Source of the DNA: Kribbella kalugense | GTDB lineage: Bacteria > Actinomycetota > Actinomycetes > Propionibacteriales > Kribbellaceae | DNA length: 64,000 nucleotides | Reading direction: 5' to 3' | NCBI RefSeq assembly: GCF_004365875.1 | Contig: NZ_SODF01000001.1 | Location: forward strand, 3,658,001-3,722,000 | Shown here: piece after piece, positions 25,983 through 33,576 of the stretch | Layout of the letters: the number at the start of each line of letters is the position of its first letter | How positions within the stretch are numbered: the first letter of the stretch is position 1 | Notes under the pieces: model-generated | The model's input: the letters and a program-made list of their open reading frames with translations, nothing else | The model's database searches: none | What the model was told of the DNA's origin: nothing | Program-made: the position numbers and the translations under genes

Positions 25983-26306
25983 TCAGTCGGGATCGGTGAA
26001 CGAGACCGGCTTGCCGGTGGCGCGGGCGTAGGCGATCTCCCTGCTCGTGGACTCGCCGATATACCCGCCCGGGTTGACGACCAGAACACGGTCAGCCAGG
26101 TCGATCTTGCGCAGGTGGAGAGCGCCCAACGCGGCCTTCTGCTCGTCGGTGATCAACTCGTCCGCTTCGTCATCCTCGGCGGGCCGGAAGACACCTGGCG
26201 CGACGACGATGACACCTGCAAATGTTAGGTCGCGATTCGCCGCGCGCATCTCGTCGACGAACCGGGCAGAGCCGCAAATACACACAATCTCAGGTCGCTC
26301 AGGCAC
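25983..26306 (-). CDS. Small nucleoside-deoxyribosyltransferase-like protein
   Basis: The 107-residue cytoplasmic protein begins with the CICGSARF loop, continues through VVVAPGVFRPAEDDE and ends with DLADRVLVVNPGGYIGESTSREIAYARATGKPV. That is the core of the DUF4406 / nucleoside 2-deoxyribosyltransferase fold that binds nucleotides. It is shorter than true transferases. The Glu in GESTSREI is the position of the catalytic nucleophile in that superfamily. Function beyond nucleotide handling is unknown. Confidence 0.75.
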   Translation of the reverse strand: MPERPEIVCICGSARFVDEMRAANRDLTFAGVIVVAPGVFRPAEDDEADELITDEQKAALGALHLRKIDLADRVLVVNPGGYIGESTSREIAYARATGKPVSFTDPD

Positions 26307-26366
26307 AACTCAGCCCTTCGAATCGAACGGGTAACCGCCAGTACGCGCGTTGACGTCGGGGGCCGA

Positions 26367-26888
26367 CTAGTTCAAGGCGTTGAGGTATTCCGTGGTGGTG
26401 CAGCTGGTGCCCAGGCGGGGGAAGACGTAGGAGACCGCGAAGTTGTGGGCGTGATCGTCCAACCCTGTCATCGCGTCGGTGATGAAGAAGGTTTCGTAGC
26501 CGAGGTCGGACGCAGCGCGGCCCGTGGACTCGACGCCGAAGTTGGTTGCGATGCCGGCGAGGGCCACGTTGCTGATCCCGCGGGACTGGAGTTCGGCGTC
26601 GAGTGATGAGCGCCCGAAGGCGCCGATCGTGCGCTTCACGATCTCCAGGTCGCCCGGCTGCGGCGCGACCTCCGGTGCGAACCCGCTTCCCTCGGGCTGT
26701 ACGTCGACACCCGGCCGCTCGACCCGTACGTTCACGACCAGCCCGCCGCCTGCCCGCGTCGCCGCAGCCAGCGCGACGGATCGCTCGAGTACGACGGGTC
26801 CGCTGTACGGCGCCGTGTCCAGCGCAACGATCCGCGGCATCAGGTCGATCAGGATGAGCGCCGTACGGCGAGGTTCCAGAGAGTTCAC
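26367..26888 (-). CDS. Isochorismatase-fold hydrolase lacking the catalytic Cys
   Basis: The 173-residue protein has the isochorismatase fold: ALILIDLMPRI with the catalytic Asp, IVKRTIGAF with the catalytic Lys, then GIATNFGVESTGRAASDLG. In nicotinamidase-type members the Gly of TNFGVEST would be the nucleophilic Cys. Its loss resembles PhzD-type isochorismatases, which work without Cys, so vinyl-ether hydrolysis or a non-amidase role is more likely. The GTG start overlaps the stop of a small upstream ORF (GTGA). Beyond its TAG the frame stays open for 18 more codons. Confidence 0.8.
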   Translation of the reverse strand: MNSLEPRRTALILIDLMPRIVALDTAPYSGPVVLERSVALAAATRAGGGLVVNVRVERPGVDVQPEGSGFAPEVAPQPGDLEIVKRTIGAFGRSSLDAELQSRGISNVALAGIATNFGVESTGRAASDLGYETFFITDAMTGLDDHAHNFAVSYVFPRLGTSCTTTEYLNALN

Positions 26889-26977
26889 GAGGTGAGCTTA
26901 AGGTCCAGCACGTCGACCCCGACGAGGTAGCCGACATCGTTGTAGTGGAATGAGAAGAGCTCACCATCCGAGCCCAC
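26885..26977 (-). CDS. 30-residue hypothetical ORF coupled to the isochorismatase gene
   Basis: GTG at 26977 has GAGGG eight bases upstream, and its TGA (26887-26885) overlaps the GTG start of the isochorismatase-fold gene. The product, ending in FSFHYNDVGYLVGVDVLDL then KLTS, looks like the C-terminus of a larger protein. The frame remains open upstream to about 27015 with only a TTG start. It may be a genuine small coupled protein or the remnant of a truncated gene. I do not recognise the family. Confidence 0.35.
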   Translation of the reverse strand: MGSDGELFSFHYNDVGYLVGVDVLDLKLTS

Positions 26978-27043
26978 TGCGACGCCCTCTTGCCAGGCGC
27001 GCGAGACTTGGTCCGCACACAACTTGAGACTGCGGGAGATTCG

Positions 27044-28519
27044 ATGAGCTCTGATGCTGTTGACGGCCCCACCCCACCGCCCCGGTCAGGCAAAGCCCAG
27101 ATCGGCGTCACCGGCCTCGCGGTGATGGGCCGCAACCTGGCCCGGAACCTCGCGCGGAACGGGTTCCGCGTCGCTCTGCACAACCGCTCCCAGGCCCGGA
27201 CCGACGCGCTGGTCGCGGAGTTCGGCTCCGAGGGTGAGTTCGTTCCGTCCACGGACCTGGCCGGCTTCGTCGAGTCGCTGGAGCAGCCGCGCAAGGTCAT
27301 CATCATGGTCAAGGCCGGCGCGCCGACCGACGCGGTCATCGACGAACTGGTGCCGCTGCTCGACGAGGGCGACATCGTCGTCGACGCCGGCAACGCGCAC
27401 TTCCTGGACACCCGGCGGCGCGAGAGCGCGCTGAAGGAGAAGGGCCTGCACTTCGTCGGCAGCGGCGTGTCCGGCGGCGAAGAGGGCGCGCTGAACGGCC
27501 CGAGCATCATGCCAGGCGGCTCGAAGGAGTCGTACGAGTCGCTCGGACCGATCCTGACCAAGATCTCCGCGCACGTGAACGGCGAGCCGTGCTGCGTGCA
27601 CGTCGGCCCGGACGGCGCGGGGCACTTCGTCAAGATGCTCCACAACGGCATCGAGTACGCCGACATGCAGCTGATCGCCGAGGCGTACGACCTGCTCCGG
27701 CACGTGCTCGACCTGTCCCCGGCGGAGCTGGCCGACGTGTTCCGGGACTGGAACACCGGCGACCTCGAGTCGTTCCTGATCGAGATCACCGCCGAGGTGC
27801 TCAGCCAGACCGACCCGACCACGGGCGGTCCGTTCATCGACGTCGTACTCGACCAGGCGGAGCAGAAGGGCACGGGCCGGTGGACCGTGCAGTCCGCGCT
27901 CGACCTGGGGATCCCGGTCAGCGGCATGGCCGAGGCGGTGTTCGCACGGTCGCTGTCGGGTGACGTCGTACGACGGGAGGCGGCGGCCGGCGTACTGCCG
28001 GGGCCGTCGGAGGCGAAGGTGGACGTCGACCACAAGGCGTTCATCGAGGACGTGCGGCACGCGCTGTACTCGTCGAAGATCGTCGCGTACGCCCAGGGCT
28101 TCGACGCGATCCGGGCGGCCAGCGACGAGTACGACTGGAACATCGACCTCGGTGCGATGGCCAAGATCTGGCGCGGCGGCTGCATCATCCGGGCGCGGTT
28201 CCTGGACCGCGTCACGGAGGCCTACGACCGGAACCCGTCGCTGCCCTCGCTGCTGGTGGACGACTACTTCAAGGAAGCAGTCGCCAGCGGGCAGGAGGCC
28301 TGGCGACGGGTGGTCGCGACGGCGGCGACCGTCGGCGTACCAGCTCCGGGCTTCTCGGCGGCGCTGTCGTACTACGACGGTCTGCGGGCGGAGCGCCTGC
28401 CGGCCGCGCTGATCCAGGGACTGCGCGACCTGTTCGGCGCGCACACCTACAAGCGCGTCGACCGCGAGGGCAGCTTCCACCTGGAGTGGTCGGGTGACCG
28501 CTCCGAGAGCACCCAGTAG
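27044..28519 (+). CDS. gnd: 6-phosphogluconate dehydrogenase, decarboxylating
   Basis: The 491-residue enzyme oxidises and decarboxylates 6-phosphogluconate to ribulose 5-phosphate, making NAD(P)H in the pentose phosphate pathway. Motifs are the Rossmann GVTGLAVMGRNLARNLA (21-37), SGVSGGEEGA and the catalytic HFVKMLHNGIEY (194-205). The helical C-terminal half has the dimer tail HTYKRVDREGSFHLEW. The long form, as opposed to the short YqeC type, is indicated by length. The ATG at 27044 was chosen, since the upstream frame lacks coding character. Its 3' end overlaps the convergent MFS gene by 73 bases. Confidence 0.96.
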   Translation: MSSDAVDGPTPPPRSGKAQIGVTGLAVMGRNLARNLARNGFRVALHNRSQARTDALVAEFGSEGEFVPSTDLAGFVESLEQPRKVIIMVKAGAPTDAVIDELVPLLDEGDIVVDAGNAHFLDTRRRESALKEKGLHFVGSGVSGGEEGALNGPSIMPGGSKESYESLGPILTKISAHVNGEPCCVHVGPDGAGHFVKMLHNGIEYADMQLIAEAYDLLRHVLDLSPAELADVFRDWNTGDLESFLIEITAEVLSQTDPTTGGPFIDVVLDQAEQKGTGRWTVQSALDLGIPVSGMAEAVFARSLSGDVVRREAAAGVLPGPSEAKVDVDHKAFIEDVRHALYSSKIVAYAQGFDAIRAASDEYDWNIDLGAMAKIWRGGCIIRARFLDRVTEAYDRNPSLPSLLVDDYFKEAVASGQEAWRRVVATAATVGVPAPGFSAALSYYDGLRAERLPAALIQGLRDLFGAHTYKRVDREGSFHLEWSGDRSESTQ

Positions 28520-29874
28520 ACCGCGACCGCCGCTACGCACAGGAAGCCGGCCGCTCCGAAGCTCGCCACGTTGAACCCGTGGACAGCATCGGAGTGGCTG
28601 GCGACCGTGCCGGCGACTGTGCTCAGCAGCGCGGTCCCGAGCGACGCACCGACCTGCTGAGAGGTCATCACCATGGCGCCAGCCACTGCAGTGTCGCGGC
28701 CGGCGCCGAGGGTCGCAGTGCTGTTGGCCGTCACCAGAACCCATCCGGTCCCCAGACCGATCAGCAGGAACACCGGCATGACATGCAGCCAGTAACTGCT
28801 GTCTGCCTTGAGCAACCCGAGCAGGGCAAGCCCTGCGGCGATGGTGAGCAGTCCGGGGCAGATGAGGGACCGTACGGCGGCTTTGGCCAGCAGGCGACTC
28901 ACTGCGCGTACTCCTGCCATCAGCCCGACCGTCAGCGGCAGGAAGGCCAGTCCGGCCTTCACAGGTGAGTAGTGCTGGATGTTCTGCAGGTAGAACGTCA
29001 GGAAGAACAGTGCGGCGAACATGCCGACAGCCAGACTGAACACGGCCAGGTACGAACCACCTCGCCTGCGGTCCGCGACGACCCTCAGTGGCAGCAGCGG
29101 CGACTTCACTCGCGCCTGCACAGCCAGGAACGCCGCCAGTAACACCACTCCGCCGACCAACGGCACGTACGACGCCGGCGCGCCCCAGCCGTCCGAGTCC
29201 GCTCGAGCGAACCCGAACACCACCGCCATCAGACCTGCAGTCGCCAGCAACGCACCTACTAGGTCGACTCGTACTCCGTTGACCCGCGGTACTGGCCGCA
29301 CGGCGTACAGGACGCCACCCGCCGCCAACACCGCGATCGGGAGGTTGACGAACATGCACCACGTCCAGTCGAGGTACTGCGTCAGCACACCGCCGATCAG
29401 CACTCCGAGCCCGGACGCACTGCCCATCGCCGTCCCGTAGATGCCAAAGGCCTTCCCGCGCTCAGCAGGCAACGGGAACGCGGCTGCAAGCGTCGCGAGC
29501 ACCGCAGGGGTCAGCAACGCACCGAACGCCCCCTGCAGCGCCCGCCCACCGAGCAGCATCGCCGGGCCGGTCGCGGCCCCACCGAGCGCCGATGCCACGG
29601 CGAATCCGGTCAACCCGATCAGCAAGGCCCGCCGGCGCCCGATCAGATCACTCATACGACCGCCGAGCAGCAGCAACCCGCCGTACCCCAAGGCGAACAA
29701 GGTGATCACCCACTGCCGCGCCGGATCCGACAACCCCAACGCCTGCTGCATGGACGGCAGTGCGATGTTCACGATGGTCAGGTCGATCCCGACCATCAGC
29801 TGAGCGGTCGCCACCGCGCCCAACGCCCACCACCGCCGCGCGTCCACCTGCGGCGGCGCATCCGTGGCCGCCAC
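28447..29874 (-). CDS. MFS multidrug exporter, DHA2 (14-helix) family
   Basis: The 475-residue inner-membrane protein has about 14 helices and the drug/proton antiporter motifs: GIDLTIVNIALPS in helix 1, GGRMSDLIGRRRALL in the helix 2-3 loop, GRALQGAFGALLTPA and GSASGLGVLIGGVLTQ (motif C, helix 5). It should export drugs or a metabolite using the proton gradient. It starts two bases after the stop of the SnoaL-like gene, so both share the promoter controlled by the divergent TetR regulator. The Arg-rich C-terminus lies entirely within the overlap with gnd. Confidence 0.9.
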   Translation of the reverse strand: MAATDAPPQVDARRWWALGAVATAQLMVGIDLTIVNIALPSMQQALGLSDPARQWVITLFALGYGGLLLLGGRMSDLIGRRRALLIGLTGFAVASALGGAATGPAMLLGGRALQGAFGALLTPAVLATLAAAFPLPAERGKAFGIYGTAMGSASGLGVLIGGVLTQYLDWTWCMFVNLPIAVLAAGGVLYAVRPVPRVNGVRVDLVGALLATAGLMAVVFGFARADSDGWGAPASYVPLVGGVVLLAAFLAVQARVKSPLLPLRVVADRRRGGSYLAVFSLAVGMFAALFFLTFYLQNIQHYSPVKAGLAFLPLTVGLMAGVRAVSRLLAKAAVRSLICPGLLTIAAGLALLGLLKADSSYWLHVMPVFLLIGLGTGWVLVTANSTATLGAGRDTAVAGAMVMTSQQVGASLGTALLSTVAGTVASHSDAVHGFNVASFGAAGFLCVAAVAVYWVLSERSPDHSRWKLPSRSTRL

Positions 29875-29876
29875 GA

Positions 29877-30257
29877 CTAGAACATCCCGTTCTGGTTGAG
29901 AACGGTGTCCGGGACCGGCTGCATCACGTCCCAGTGCTCGACGATCTTCCCCTCCGGGTCGAGCCGGAAGATGTCGACGATCGCCGTGCCCGGTTGGCCC
30001 GGCACGCGAACGCCGTACACGTGGGCGATCACGAAGTCCCCGTCCGCGAAGATCCGTTTGACCTCGGCGCGGAGGTCGGGGAAGTCCTGCCGGAGGGTCT
30101 CGACGAAGGCCTTGAAGCCGTCGATCCCGTCGGCGATCCGCGGGTTGTGTTGCACGTAGTGGTCGCCGATCAGCTCGGCCGCCGCGTGGAAGTCCTTCTG
30201 GTTGAGACCGGTCTCGTAGAAGTCGAGGACCGTCTGCTTGTTGCGTTCTAGGCTCAT
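29877..30257 (-). CDS. SnoaL-like ester-cyclase family protein
   Basis: The 126-residue cone-shaped alpha+beta-barrel protein shows NKQTVLDFYETGLNQKDFHAAAELI, YVQHNPRIADGIDGFKAF and IVDIFRLDPEGKIVEHWDVMQ, all typical of SnoaL-like proteins. These range from polyketide cyclases to detoxifying hydrolases and dehydratases. The ATG at 30257 has AGGAT upstream; the frame continues upstream but into the regulatory region. It is the first gene of a unit with the MFS exporter, suggesting that it modifies a compound that is then exported. Confidence 0.85.
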   Translation of the reverse strand: MSLERNKQTVLDFYETGLNQKDFHAAAELIGDHYVQHNPRIADGIDGFKAFVETLRQDFPDLRAEVKRIFADGDFVIAHVYGVRVPGQPGTAIVDIFRLDPEGKIVEHWDVMQPVPDTVLNQNGMF

Positions 30258-30279
30258 CGAGATCCTTAAGTGAACAGCT

Positions 30280-30320
30280 GTAGTGCTACGACTGTAGGGC
30301 AACGGTCGTTGCAATACAAT
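30280..30320. promoter_or_regulatory. TetR operator and leaderless promoter
   Basis: GCAACG-GT-CGTTGC (30299-30312) is a perfect inverted repeat directly before TACAAT (30315-30320), which ends six bases before the TetR ATG at 30327. A second small palindrome GTAG-TG-CTAC lies at 30280-30289 on the SnoaL side. The position fits autorepression and repression of the divergent SnoaL/MFS pair. Confidence 0.6.
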
Positions 30321-30326
30321 GGGCGG

Positions 30327-30932
30327 ATGGACGCGACCACACCGACCCGGAACCGCAACCGCCGGGGCCAGGGCGAGCTGCTGCGGCGCGACATCATCGA
30401 CGCCGCGCTGCGGATGCTGAACGAGCTCGGCGACGACGAGACGCTCTCGTTGCGCGCGGTCGCGCGCGAGGTGGGGATCGCGGCGACGTCGGTGTACATC
30501 CACTTCGCCGACCGGGACGCGCTCGTGTTCGCTGCGCTCGAGCAGAGCACCGCCGATCTGATTCGCGACCTCGACGAAGCCGAGGCGAGTAGCGACGATC
30601 CGGTGGAGCAGCTACGGGCCCGACTGCTGTTCCTCGGCAACTGGACGACGGAGTACGCCGGTCTCTACAAAGTGCTGCACGAGAGCACGCTGAATCGCCG
30701 GATGCACCTGGCCTTCAAGGCGGAGCTCGGGGTCCGCGCGACTGCCGCCGTGCAGCGCTGCATGGATGCCGGCCTGGCTCCTGCGGGCGACGCCGCCGCG
30801 GTCGCTCTGGATCTCCGGTCAGCCGTGCACGGCGCGGTCTCGATCCGGATCAACGAACCGGAGGCCCACCTTCCACCGCTGGCCGAGCAGATCGACCGAT
30901 TCCTGGTGAAGCTGGTGGGCGTGGCGGGCTGA
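30327..30932 (+). CDS. TetR-family transcriptional regulator
   Basis: The 201-residue regulator has an N-terminal HTH (RRDIIDAALRMLNELGDDETLSLRAVAREVGIAATSVYIHFADRDALV, about 21-68) and a helical ligand domain of the WHG/TetR_C type. It is divergent from the SnoaL-MFS pair and probably represses it, as is usual for TetR next to an exporter. The ATG at 30327 follows the -10 box by six bases with no ribosome site, so its mRNA is leaderless. The inducer is unknown. Confidence 0.92.
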   Translation: MDATTPTRNRNRRGQGELLRRDIIDAALRMLNELGDDETLSLRAVAREVGIAATSVYIHFADRDALVFAALEQSTADLIRDLDEAEASSDDPVEQLRARLLFLGNWTTEYAGLYKVLHESTLNRRMHLAFKAELGVRATAAVQRCMDAGLAPAGDAAAVALDLRSAVHGAVSIRINEPEAHLPPLAEQIDRFLVKLVGVAG

Positions 30933-30982
30933 GTTCGCCCGCCCTGAGCTTGCCTGGCCGAGTTCGGCCGGTTGAGTTTGGC

Positions 30983-31009
30983 TTGAGAGTCGAACGTGTG
31001 TTCTAATAA
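30983..31009 (+). promoter_or_regulatory. LexA (SOS) box overlapping the DUF6319 promoter
   Basis: TCGAAC-GTGT-GTTCTA at 30990-31005 matches 11 of the 12 fixed positions of the actinobacterial/Gram-positive LexA site TCGAAC-N4-GTTCGA. It lies between a TTGAGA -35 box (30983-30988) and TAATAA (31004-31009), overlapping the latter, which is where a repressor would block transcription. The next gene starts at 31067. Confidence 0.55.
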
Positions 31010-31066
31010 GCTCTCAGCGCCAGCCCGCTCACTGCGGGCGATGTTCACAAGGAGATCGCCGCAACG

Positions 31067-31540
31067 ATGACTGTAGACACTCTGGCAGCAGAAGCACCGT
31101 CGGCCGTCGCCGACACTCCCGACACGACCACCACCTTCACCTCGCCGTCGACCTCGGGGTCGAGCACCGAGCCGACCGCCGAGGCCACCACCGAGGCAGC
31201 CAAGCCGACCGCGGCCGCGCCGGCTGCTGAGAAGCCGAAGAAGGCGCCGGCGAAGAAGGCGGCCGGCAAGAAGGCGAAGACCATCGAGCTCACGCTGACC
31301 GTCACCGGTACGGCGGACGGCGAGTGGCACGCCGAGCTCAAGCAGGGCACCACCTACTTGGCCCGCGACCTGGCCGTCGCCGCGGCCGCCGTGTCCCGCG
31401 CCGCCAAGGAGCTGCACGAGGACCTCTCCACCCCGATCGACGAGGTCATCGAAGAGGCCCGCTCCCAGCAGGCCGCGAAGGTGGCCGCGCTCGAAGCCGA
31501 GCTGGAAGCAGCCAAGAGGGCCCTCGCCGACCTCGACTGA
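31067..31540 (+). CDS. DUF6319 protein with disordered N-terminus
   Basis: The 157-residue protein has a long Ala/Pro/Thr-rich low-complexity N-terminus (about 1-45) and a Lys-Ala tract (KPKKAPAKKAAGKKAK, about 56-72) like a histone-tail DNA-binding segment. A compact domain follows (IELTLTVTGTADGEWHAELK) and the C-terminus is a strong coiled coil (IDEVIEEARSQQAAKVAALE onward). The family is actinobacterial and uncharacterised as far as I know. The basic tail suggests nucleic-acid binding, and with the LexA-like box upstream it may belong to the SOS response. Both points are inference. Confidence 0.8.
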   Translation: MTVDTLAAEAPSAVADTPDTTTTFTSPSTSGSSTEPTAEATTEAAKPTAAAPAAEKPKKAPAKKAAGKKAKTIELTLTVTGTADGEWHAELKQGTTYLARDLAVAAAAVSRAAKELHEDLSTPIDEVIEEARSQQAAKVAALEAELEAAKRALADLD

Positions 31541-31563
31541 CCCCGGCTGACCCCGATGGACTT

Positions 31564-31597
31564 CCCGTGGTCGCTCACCTTCCCTGAGCACCACGGG
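31564..31597 (+). terminator. Terminator hairpin after the DUF6319 gene
   Basis: CCCGTGGT (31564-31571) and GCTCA (31573-31577) pair with TGAGC (31585-31589) and ACCACGGG (31590-31597), thirteen base pairs with one bulged C and a seven-base loop. It begins 24 bases after the DUF6319 stop codon. Confidence 0.7.
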
Positions 31598-31610
31598 CAG
31601 CAATCGCAGG

Positions 31611-31647
31611 ACCCGTCCGCAACTGTGTGAGGTGGTTGCGGACGGGT
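31611..31647 (-). terminator. Terminator hairpin after the convergent dehydrogenase gene
   Basis: ACCCGTCCGCAAC (31611-31623) pairs perfectly with GTTGCGGACGGGT (31635-31647) around an eleven-base loop. It lies 26 bases past the stop of the minus-strand alcohol dehydrogenase gene and can work in both directions, backing up the hairpin at 31564. Confidence 0.75.
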
Positions 31648-31672
31648 TCTGAGGATCACTCAGGCTGGGCGA

Positions 31673-32686
31673 TCACGCGGGCTGGGTCTTGAGCACGATC
31701 CGGAGGTTCGCCTTGGGTTGGTGTTGCCAGGCGTCCTCGGCCTGCTCGAGCGGGAACGTCTCGATGATCGGCCGGATGTTCTTGAGTACGGCGAAGTTCA
31801 AGGTGTCCTCGGAGTCCTGCGCAACCCCGGAGTACCAGCCGGAGACCGACAACCGGCCCTCGGCGAGCGCGTGGCCGGTGACCTGGATCGGGTCGCCGCC
31901 CTCGAGCACGATCAGCTCACCGTTCGGCCGAAGCCCCTTGACCAGGTCCGACTGAAGCTCGGCCCGAGAGACGGTCGCGAGTACGACGGCTGCACCGCCG
32001 AGCGCCTTCAAGGCCTCACCGGCATCGCCCTCGGTGCTGTCGATGTATTCGTCCGCCCCGAGTTGCCGAGCGAGCTTCTCCTTGTCCCGGCCGCGGTTGA
32101 TCGCTACCGTTCGGAAGCCCATCTTGTCGGCGAACTGGATCGCCAGGTGACCGACCCCGCCGACGCCCTGCACCGCGACCGTCTCCCCCGGACCCGCATC
32201 CGCGTGCCGGAGTGCGTTGAACGCCGTGATCCCGCCACACATCAACGGCGCCGCGTCCTCGAAGGTCAGCCCTTCCGGAATCCGCGCTACCGCGTCCTGC
32301 GGCGCCACCATGTACTCGGCGTACCCGCCGTCGTACGACATGCCGACGATCGTCCGGCTCACACAGTTCGTGAAATCGCCGCGCCGGCAGAACTCGCAGG
32401 TGAAGTCGACGCCGCCGGCCCAGCCCACGCCGACCCGCTGACCGACCTCCCAGACCGTCACGCCCTCGCCGACCGCGTCGACGACGCCCGCGATCTCGTG
32501 CCCCGGGATCCGCGGCAGCACGGTGCCGAAGAGCGCGTTCCGCGGGATCGCGTCACCGCCACAGATTCCGCAGGCGTGCACCTTCACCCGGACCTGCCCG
32601 GCCTTGGGCTCCGGGATCGGTACGTCGGTCACCACGAACGGGCCGCCGGCCTGCTGGACCTGGGCCGCACGCATCGTTCCTGTCAT
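31673..32686 (-). CDS. Zinc-dependent alcohol dehydrogenase (medium-chain family)
   Basis: The 337-residue oxidoreductase interconverts alcohols and aldehydes with NAD(P). Catalytic zinc ligands are Cys in ACGICGGD (near 41), the His-Glu of PGHEIAG (near 63) and a later Cys. The structural-zinc loop is reduced (CEFCRRGDFTNC, three Cys where four are usual). The cofactor motif is GVGGVGHLAIQFA. It follows the SDR gene on the same strand after 39 bases, so both are probably one unit opposite the LysR gene. Confidence 0.9.
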   Translation of the reverse strand: MTGTMRAAQVQQAGGPFVVTDVPIPEPKAGQVRVKVHACGICGGDAIPRNALFGTVLPRIPGHEIAGVVDAVGEGVTVWEVGQRVGVGWAGGVDFTCEFCRRGDFTNCVSRTIVGMSYDGGYAEYMVAPQDAVARIPEGLTFEDAAPLMCGGITAFNALRHADAGPGETVAVQGVGGVGHLAIQFADKMGFRTVAINRGRDKEKLARQLGADEYIDSTEGDAGEALKALGGAAVVLATVSRAELQSDLVKGLRPNGELIVLEGGDPIQVTGHALAEGRLSVSGWYSGVAQDSEDTLNFAVLKNIRPIIETFPLEQAEDAWQHQPKANLRIVLKTQPA

Positions 32687-32725
32687 CTCTCTCCCTCGGT
32701 AATTTCGACTCGGTGCAGCTTCGAC

Positions 32726-33469
32726 TCAGTGCATTCCGCCGTCGGCGACGATCTGCTGGCCGGTGATCAGCCCGGCTTCGGCACTCGCGAGGAAGGCCGC
32801 GATCCCCGCGACGTCCTCGGTCGTGCCCAGTCGCCCGATCGGCACCATCGCGATCAGGCTCTGCTTGTACTCGTCGTTCGCCGGGTCGGTGAAGATCCCC
32901 GCGCCGTCGATCGGCCCCGGAACGATCGTGTTCACGGTGATCCCGCGCGGCCCGAGTTCGAGCGCGAGCACCCGGGCCAGGTATCCGGTGGCGACCTTGC
33001 TGGTGCCGTACAGACCGACCCCCAACTGCGGGACGGTGGTGGTGTTCGACGAGATCGTGATGATCCGGCCGTTGTCGGCGATCCGGCGGGCCGCCTCCCG
33101 AAGGACGAAGTACGGACCCTTGGTGTTGACCCGGAACAGCAGGTCGAAGTCCGCCTCGGTGACCTCGGCCACCGGGACGTTCACCTTCTCCATCCCGGCG
33201 TTCGCGACGACGATGTCGACCTGGCCGAACTCGTCCAGCGTCGCGTCGTACAAGCGCTCGATCCCGTCGACGCGAGACACGTCGGCGGCGACCGCGATCG
33301 CTCCGACCCCCAGCGCCTTGGCCGCTTCGAGCACCTCGTCCGCGGCCGATTTGTCGCGGGAGTAGTTGACCACCACGTTCGCGCCCTGGGCCGCGAGGCG
33401 GAGCAGGATCGCCCGGCCGAGCCCTTTCGACGAGCCGGTGACGAGTGCCGTTCTGCCCTTCAGCGTCAT
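32726..33469 (-). CDS. Short-chain dehydrogenase/reductase (FabG-like)
   Basis: The 247-residue classical SDR has the cofactor motif TGSSKGLGRAILLRLA, ADVSRVDGIERL, VANAGM, the catalytic Ser in ITISSNTTT and YGTSK (Tyr-x-x-x-Lys), and a C-terminal QQIVADGGMH. It reduces a ketone or oxidises an alcohol with NAD(P). The ATG at 33469 fits the family N-terminus (MTLKGRTALVTG); the frame upstream lies in the regulatory region. It is divergent from a LysR-type regulator, which likely controls this gene and the alcohol dehydrogenase behind it. Confidence 0.92.
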   Translation of the reverse strand: MTLKGRTALVTGSSKGLGRAILLRLAAQGANVVVNYSRDKSAADEVLEAAKALGVGAIAVAADVSRVDGIERLYDATLDEFGQVDIVVANAGMEKVNVPVAEVTEADFDLLFRVNTKGPYFVLREAARRIADNGRIITISSNTTTVPQLGVGLYGTSKVATGYLARVLALELGPRGITVNTIVPGPIDGAGIFTDPANDEYKQSLIAMVPIGRLGTTEDVAGIAAFLASAEAGLITGQQIVADGGMH

Positions 33470-33545
33470 GTTTCTCCCATCGAGTGACTGCTTCGATCGT
33501 CCAGCGACATCGGCGGATGCGGAAACAGAGTCTTCTTGGCGAGGG

Positions 33546-33562
33546 CACAACGAATCGTTGTG
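33546..33562. promoter_or_regulatory. Perfect 17-bp palindrome, candidate LysR operator
   Basis: CACAACGA-A-TCGTTGTG (33546-33562) is a perfect inverted repeat around one base. It lies 15 bases upstream of the LysR start and in the divergent promoter region of the SDR/ADH pair, the usual place of a LysR recognition site. Confidence 0.65.
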
Positions 33563-33576
33563 GCACAGTGGAGGGC

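Noticed and set aside
26299..28215. 638-codon minus-strand open frame
   Set aside because: Ser/Arg/Thr-rich antisense frame of gnd; no domain seen.
27086..29362. 758-codon minus-strand open frame
   Set aside because: It is Arg/Val/Gly-rich and lies antisense to gnd and out of frame with the MFS gene; both of those have clear family motifs. It is a high-GC shadow frame.
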